DNA of 64,000 nucleotides from Taxawa tesnikishii (nom. ined.) (Eukaryota; Ascomycota; Dothideomycetes; Dothideales): contig JAPDRO010000027.1 of NCBI GenBank assembly GCA_030247885.1, positions 392,700-456,699 of the forward strand. Direction: 5' to 3'. Below the pieces are notes generated by a model. It did no database searches and was not told the origin of the DNA. It saw only the letters and a program-made list of their open reading frames with translations. Both the position numbers and the translations under genes were made by a program. Shown one piece after another: positions 58,135 to 64,000 of this stretch. Position 1 is the stretch's first letter. The number at the start of each line of letters is the position of its first letter.

Positions 58135-61100
58135 ATGGATGATTTTCATCGTCTCTTCCAAGTAGTCGCCCAGCACCGCATCCTTGTTTGCATCCATTGT
58201 CAGTATGCAGTCGTACCTTCGCAGCTCGCCAAACATCTTCGTGTGCATCACAAGCGTCTCAGCTTACAACAACGGCGGGACATTATTGCCAAAGTCGGGT
58301 CTTTTACCGAACTTGCGCAAGTCGAGGCAGATGTCATCTATCCAGCAGCAACAGAGCCTCCCGTAACGGGACTTCCGGTGTACTTCGACGGCTTGAAGTG
58401 TGGCGGGAAAGATGGCGAAGGCAGGCTTTGTCCCTATATATGCCGCACTCCGCGTGGCATGCAAGATCATTGTGAGCGGCAACACGGCTGGGTCAACGGA
58501 CAGAAGCGAGGCGGCGATGCTCGTTTGAAGCAGGTCCATACCCACAACAAGCTGTGGTCTTGCGACCGCGCCTGTCAGCGTTTCTTCAAGGTCGGAAGCT
58601 GGCAGAGGTACTTCGAGGTCCAAGTAGCGGACCTGGAGATTTGCGGTCGGAGGCGAGCCGGTCACCAGCGTGACTTCTTCCGGACGCAAGAAGAAGACAT
58701 CCTTCAGGCAGAGCGCGACGCCGCATCTGCGGCCAACCGTGTCCGCGGATTCGACGAGCATCGTTCTACCGTGGTACCATGGCTCAGAGAGACCGGCATC
58801 GTCGACCATGTCTGCGGCTTGAAGAAAGACGAGATCCGAGCAGCGATCGCCGTGCCCTCGCGAGACGAAGGATGTCCTCTGCGGACGATCGTCGATGCGA
58901 TGGAGGACGTGCTCAGGGAGGCGCACGGCTGGTGTTTCGACGGACCCGACTGTATGCTCACTTGGCCATGTCGCGTCGTTCTCAGTCGGTTCCAGTCGTC
59001 GCAGGTCGAGTCGATTGGGAAGGTTCGGCCGTTCGATCCTTACAAGGAGCCCGGCACGCTCAAGGTCTACTTCAAGCTGGCGTCACAGTTCCTGTCGTAC
59101 CTGGAGCGAGTGGCGATCTGTGACGAGTACCACTTCAGTGCTGACTCGGAGGAGACGATCCGGCCAGAGGACGTGATCGAACCGACGGACAAGCAAAGGG
59201 TGGTGTGGCATAACCTCCGTCGGTTAGCAGAACGGGGAGCGACGGGCACGGGTGAAGGGATCAAGGGCCAACTGAGAGATGGGCTGGTTGAGTTATGGAT
59301 GCTCGTTATCCGTCACACTACCGGAGCCCGACGGTACCGCTCGCCAATAGTGAGCTTCTGCGCGATGCTAAGCATCAAGCCGTCTACGCAAGGCTGGATG
59401 GAACCCGGCAACTTCAACAGCAGTCTGTCTGCGATGATATGGGTCGCGCAGCTGCTGATCTTCTATGACTGTGCTCGCAAAGAGCGGCAGGGTGGGGAGA
59501 AACGCTCGCGCTCGTCAAGGAATGCTGTGAGAGTTATCTGCAGCAGACGGCCGAGACGCCGATGGGGAGATACTCCGCTGGCGCCTGTTGCTGTTTCGCA
59601 TCTCGAAGGACAGCGTGGGTGATCATGAGGCCTGTTGGGACGAAAGCGAACAGGTCCTGACATACGAAGATACAGAGCTGCGTATGGACCAGATCCCCAC
59701 GCTACTGCTCTCCGAATACCGTGAGTGCGAACGGCTACTGTACGACGACTTGCTGCTGGGTCAGAAGGACCTACGCCGCATGCAGTCTTGGGCGCTTAGA
59801 GATAGCGGCAACGTCGATACCGTCGGCTGGAGCTTGATCCAGCATCGTGACAACGCTCTCCTGCTGAGGGGACGGACAAAGCTCTGTTGGCCGCCGTTGA
59901 GCGTTCCGAGCAACTGTGCCGCCTTTTCCTTCAGCAAGACCGTCGATCAGCGAGCGGCTTCGTTTGGAGGGACAGTGCGCTAGCCGGCTACGAGGCAACT
60001 GTGCAGGAGTTCTTGAAACGCTTGTGTGTCCTCGTTCACATCAGTGGCGGTCAGCCCATCCGCGAAAGCGAGTTCTTCTCCATGACCTGGCGGAACACGC
60101 AACGACGACGATCCATCACACTCCGCCACGATCGTGTCATGATACATGTCAAATACCACAAAGGTCAGCAGCAGACGGGCAGGTACAAGGAAAACATCCG
60201 GTTTCTCGCCAATCCGGTGGGCGACCTGTTGCTGGATTACCTCGTCTATGTCGTGCCGCTACGACAGGTCTTTCTGCGGCAGCAATCACCAAAGGCACTG
60301 CTCTCCTCGTTCTTGTGGGAGAAAGACGGAAAGGTGTGGGGCGAAGGACGGTTGAGTCGTTGTCTGGAGGAAGCCAGTGCTCGGGCGTGCACACCCCGGC
60401 TTCACGTTTCCAACTGGCGCCAGATGAGCGTGGCCATCGTCAAGACCAAGTTTGCGAGCAACATAGGCTGCTTCGAAGTCAACGAAGACGACGAGGACGC
60501 CGAGGAGATGGAGGAGGATATCCGAGCGATGACGAGACAGCGCAACCACAAGACACGCACGGTCAACAGGGCGTATGCCAATCAGACGGGAGCGACCTTC
60601 GGCAACGTGTGGGACGGGCTGATCCGAATGGGACTTCGCGCGTCAACGTTGTGGCAGGACTTCTGGGGAGTGGAGACGATGCTAAAAGGCAAGAAGCGAA
60701 AGAGGGACGGAGAAGAGTGTCGACTGAAGGAACGACTTGCCAAGGGTGTCTATCGGCCCCGCAAACCGTGGTCGGCAGAGGCTCTGCTGGAAGGGCTCAG
60801 AAAGCTCTACGGCAACCAGAGAATGATGTGGAAATCGAGGGAGCAGGAACAGACCCTCACCACGATCATGTCGTGGACGGAGCAGGTGGTGGCCATCTTG
60901 CCAACCGGAGCCGGAAAGAGCCTGTCCTTCATGTTGCCGTGTACGCTGCCTGATGCCGGGATCACCATCCTCATCGTGCCGCTCGTATCCCTTCGGGCAG
61001 ACCTGCTTCGGCGGATACGGGAACTGAACATCGCTCACCTCGAATGGTTGCCGGGAGAAAGTCGAGAAGCATCGCTGATAATCGTCAGCGTTGAGGCTGC

Positions 61101-62565
61101 GGCCACAACACACTTCACGAAATACGCACGAAGCCTGATCGTCCAGCAGAAACTCGATCGAATCGTGATCGACGAATGCCACCTGACGGTGACTGCCGTT
61201 GACTACCGATCGAGCATCGTCGACCTTACTGCGGTCCGCAATCTCAGGACGCAGTTTGTCTACCTGACAGCCACACTGCCTCCGTCCATGAAGAGGAGTT
61301 TGAGGAGCGCAACTACCTCTACCGTCCGACAACCATCAGAGCATCGAGCAACCGACCCAACATATTCTACATGGTCCGCAGGGCAGACCCTCGCAAAGGC
61401 AGCCTTCTGGAGCAGAGTGCGGTCGAAGCGCAAGACGCGTGGCGCGACTCCGACCTGTTCGATCATTCCCGTGACAAGATCGTCCTATACGTCCGAACGT
61501 GTGAGGACGCGGACAGCCTGTGCCAACTGCTTGGTTGTGCTGCATACACCGCAAAGAGCGGAACGCCGGAACAGAAGAAGCTCATCGTTGATCGCTGGAT
61601 CCATACCTCCGACCGCCCGTATCTCGTTGCCACGACCGCTCTTGCCGAAGGCTTCGACCACGCTCATGTACGTCTGGTCATGAACGTAGGGAGCCGGACT
61701 CGTTGGTCACCTTCGCGCAGGAGTCGGGTCGGGCCGGCCGCGACGGGATGGAGGCGTACTCGATGGTTCTCCTGCCGGCGACGTGGCAGGCACAGCTCGA
61801 AGACGACGTCGACGTCGGTTCGGAGCAGACGGGCAGCTGCAGGGACGACGTGTCACTTCGCAAGCGACGGGACAAGCAGGCCGTGCACAAGTACTTACGA
61901 GGCGAGCAATGTTTCCGAACTTCGCTGAGCGAACACCTCGATCTCGCTCAGCACCGAAGGTGGTGCATGCCGGAAGACGTGGCTTGCGACGTCTGCAAAG
62001 CGGCTCACGAGGATCAATCGCAGCCTCGGACGCGACAAGACGGCAGACCGCCCACACCGGACTCGATCTCATCCAGCAAGAGCGGCTGCAGGCTCACTCC
62101 GAACTTGTCAACTACCGTCTGGACCTGGCCAGCGTGCGCGGGACATGCTTGCTCTGCCGTGCGATGGACGAGGAATGGAAGCACGAGTTCTCCAAGTGTG
62201 CCCGGCGGCATGAGGTGTTTCACGAGCGCAGTCGAGTACGGCAGCGGCACGAGACACGCGGACGAAAGTGGTTGCGTCCGTACACGAGCTGCTTCTGGTG
62301 CCTAAACCCTCAGTCCATCTGCCAAAGGGCTGAGCTCAGCAAGACCAGTAAGGAAGAAGCGTGTGAGCACGGAGACGTGGTCCTGCCGCTCTGTTACGGG
62401 ATATTCGTGAGCGCCGGAGGAGCCAGATGGCTAGAGGACCACTTCCGGCGCAGATTCGCCGGGGTGGAGGATTTCTTTGACTGGTTGGGAGAGGAGACAA
62501 GATTTGGAGGCGGAATGGCGGTACAGGGAGTCAGAGTAGCGGCAAAGGCTTTATTGTCGTTCTAA
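58135..62565 (+). CDS. Telomere-linked OrsD/RecQ-like helicase (frames interrupted)
   Basis: A large multidomain protein (about 1,450 residues) reading toward the telomere. N-terminal 200 residues form a DUF3505/OrsD zinc module: CIHCQYAVVPSQLAKHLRVH, CPYICRTPRGMQDHCERQH and LWSCDRACQRFF. The middle part (about 60,046-60,470) has GGQPIRESEFFSMTWRN, VKYHKG, NPVGDLLLDYLVYVVPL and HVSNWRQMSVAI, a conserved block of these helicases with a tyrosine-recombinase flavour. The helicase core follows: Walker A LPTGAGKSLSFMLP at 60,898, IVPLVSLRADLLRRI, DECH box IVIDECHLT at 61,162, VYLTATLPPSM, then VATTALAEGFDHAHVRLV and motif VI QESGRAGRDG at 61,712. A cysteine-rich tail (CLLCRAMDEEWKHEFSKC, CFWCLN) ends at 62,565. 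Frame changes near 59,490, 59,568, 59,885, 61,295, 61,690 and 61,960-62,060 mean a decayed copy, unseen introns or base errors. Confidence 0.85.
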
Positions 62566-62606
62566 GATAGCGAGGTCAGAGACAACTAATAGCAACGACC
62601 TATAAG

Positions 62607-62702
62607 AAAAAACAGAAGAAGTAGTGAAGGAAAAAACAGAAGAAGTAGTGAAGGAAAAAACAGAAGAAGTAGTGAAGGAAAAAACAGAAGAAGTAGCGAA
62701 GG
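62607..62702. repeat. Four 24-bp tandem repeats behind the helicase stop
   Basis: Unit AAAAAACAGAAGAAGTAGTG plus AAGG; copies at 62,607, 62,631, 62,655 and 62,679, the last with one change (GTAGCG). They begin 41 bp after the helicase stop. Confidence 0.9.
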
Positions 62703-63840
62703 AAAAAAATAGATAATAGCTTAAGAGGTAAATACGTTAGGTCCTTACTAGCTCCGACAAGCAAGAAAGAGTCCTAACAAAAAGTAAACGCCTAATAATA
62801 AGTTAGTTAGAGTAGTTAAGAAGAAGTCTAATAGATAAGGAAAGTAACTTAGTTAAATAGACTTAAGCTAAGTTATAAAGAAGTTAAGAAAGAATCCTAA
62901 AGTATAATAAAGTTCTTCTTAAACCTTAGGGATTATATAGGATAATATAGAACTAAGAGTTAGGGTTTAGATAAATAAGGGTAAAAAGTAAGTATATAAA
63001 TGAAGAAGACGATAATCATAGAAAAGCTAAGTTTTAAAGAAAGGAACAATATTTCTCTATATAGGATTTTCAAAAAAAAAAAGGTAATATTTCTCTCTAT
63101 AACAAGTATAATATTTTAAAGAGAAAAAGATATATCTCTTAAGATAAAAAAAGATAAAAGAAAGAAAAAGAAAAACTAATAGATTTAATAGTAAAGTAAA
63201 AGAAATTAAAGTAAAATAGTAGAATATAAAAAGAAAAAGGAGATTAGTTAAGAATAAGAGAAAAAAAGTAAAAAGGAAAGTAAAGTAAGGGAGGATAATA
63301 TAAAAGAAAAAGAAGATAATAAAAAGAAAAGGTAATAAAAAGAGAAGGAATAAAATAAGTAAGTTAGAAAATAAGAGTTATAATAAGGAAGGAATAAAGA
63401 AAGAAAGTTTAAGTAATAGGGATATAATAATATAGAAATAGAATAAAAGTAAAAAATAGGAAAATAAGAAGAGATAAAATAAAAGAAAGAAAAGAAATAA
63501 AAGAAAAAAAGTTAAAATAAGAGATTTATAGTAAAAGATAAGGAGTAAAGTAATAGAGATATAGTAATATAAGAATGGAATAATAAATTAGTAGAGTTAA
63601 AGTAATATTTAAAAAGAATAAGAAAGTAATAAAAATATAGTAATAAAGTAATAAAATAATAAAGTAGTAAAGTAGTAAAGTAATAAAATAATAGAGTAAT
63701 AAAATAGTAGAGTAATAGAATAGTAGAGTAATAGAGTAGTAAAGTAATAAAGTAGTAGAGTAATAAGATATAAGAAGAATAAAAGAAGTAGAGAGATAAA
63801 ATAGAAAGAAAGAAATAAAGTAGAAAGAGAAAAAACATTG
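62703..63840. other. Subtelomeric AT/purine-rich low-complexity DNA
   Basis: More than 1.1 kb of AG- and AT-rich sequence with very few CA/TG steps, passing into runs of TAATAAAGTAG at 63,600-63,770. The only long open frame, on the minus strand at 63,512-63,838, is a Tyr/Leu/Phe low-complexity product of the repeat and not a gene. Confidence 0.7.
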
Positions 63841-63925
63841 AAAAGAGAGTGAGTGAGTGAGAGTAAGAATGAGTAAGAATAAGAGTGAGTGAGTGAGTGA
63901 GTGAGTGAGTGAGTGAGTGAGTGGG
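63841..63925. repeat. (GAGT)n tract next to the telomere
   Basis: GTGA/GAGT units, interrupted by GTAAGAAT at about 63,861-63,885, then about ten perfect units up to 63,922, joined to the telomere by GGG. Confidence 0.9.
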
Positions 63926-64000
63926 TTAGGGTTAGGGTTAGGGTTAGGGTTAGGGTTAGGGTTAGGGTTAGGGTTAGGGTTAGGGTTAGGGTTAGGGTTA
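63926..64000 (+). repeat. Telomere, TTAGGG x 12.5
   Basis: 75 bases of perfect TTAGGG on the + strand up to the last base of the window. G-rich strand running 5'->3' outward shows this is the right chromosome end. Confidence 0.98.

Noticed and set aside
63512-63838. 108-codon Tyr/Leu/Phe-rich minus frame
   Set aside because: Produced by the TAATAAAGTAG low-complexity DNA; no protein-like pattern.
1-64000. tRNA, rRNA or CRISPR loci
   Set aside because: I saw no B-box/A-box pairs with a foldable cloverleaf, no rRNA blocks and no spaced direct-repeat arrays; a tRNAscan-type run would be needed to exclude tRNAs fully.

Overview
This window is the right end of a chromosome of a filamentous ascomycete (Pezizomycotina). 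Twelve and a half TTAGGG units close the + strand at 63,926-64,000. Genes have short introns (about 45-70 bp, GTAAGT/GTATGT-like donors). The accessory genes are fungal types (HET domain, DUF3431, Zn2Cys6 regulator, CorA-like, OrsD/RecQ telomere helicase). Transposons are destroyed by C-to-T change at CpA, the mark of RIP. The linker of the nitrate reductase relic resembles what I recall of Dothideomycetes enzymes, so that class is my guess.

Layout. (1) 1-29.8 kb is ordinary gene space: a kelch membrane protein, the THO1-like RNA-binding protein, a divergent pair of peroxisomal fatty-acid genes (acyl-CoA synthetase ending ARL, acyl-CoA oxidase ending AKL), a P450, a CorA-like protein with a 118-bp palindromic element in an intron, a HET relic, a small conserved protein, a MARVEL protein, a second peroxisomal acyl-CoA synthetase (ending AKL) and a DUF3431 membrane protein. 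(2) 31-38.4 kb is a decaying zone: a nitrate reductase pseudogene, a secreted HbpS/GlcG-like protein, a second HET relic and an ankyrin relic. (3) 38.44-42.09 kb is a DNA transposon with 68-bp terminal inverted repeats whose interior has lost nearly every CA/TG dinucleotide. (4) 42.2-52.1 kb is a normal-composition island of five adjacent genes: SDR reductase, CocE/S15 hydrolase, phytanoyl-CoA-dioxygenase-like oxygenase, Zn2Cys6 regulator and MFS transporter. It looks like a small catabolic, detoxification or specialised-metabolite cluster. (5) 52.2-57.7 kb is RIP-ruined transposon DNA in which a Fot1/pogo transposase (- strand) and a Ty1/copia polyprotein (+ strand) can still be read. (6) 57.7-62.6 kb holds a telomere-linked OrsD/RecQ helicase gene, followed by AT-rich low-complexity DNA, a GAGT tract and the telomere.

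How genes fit together. Three PTS1-bearing proteins for fatty-acid activation and first-step beta-oxidation lie within 20 kb. In the island, two divergent promoters (hydrolase/dioxygenase and regulator/transporter) suggest shared control. A perfect CGG-N7-CCG inverted repeat, the kind of site Zn2Cys6 factors bind, lies between regulator and transporter.

Caution on reading frames. Many otherwise well-conserved genes are broken by single-base shifts, most often one base missing from a short C, G or T run. I think uncorrected sequencing indels are likelier than decay for most of them. Genes affected this way are kept as CDS with the shift position noted; the HET, ankyrin and nitrate reductase loci carry other damage and are called pseudogenes.
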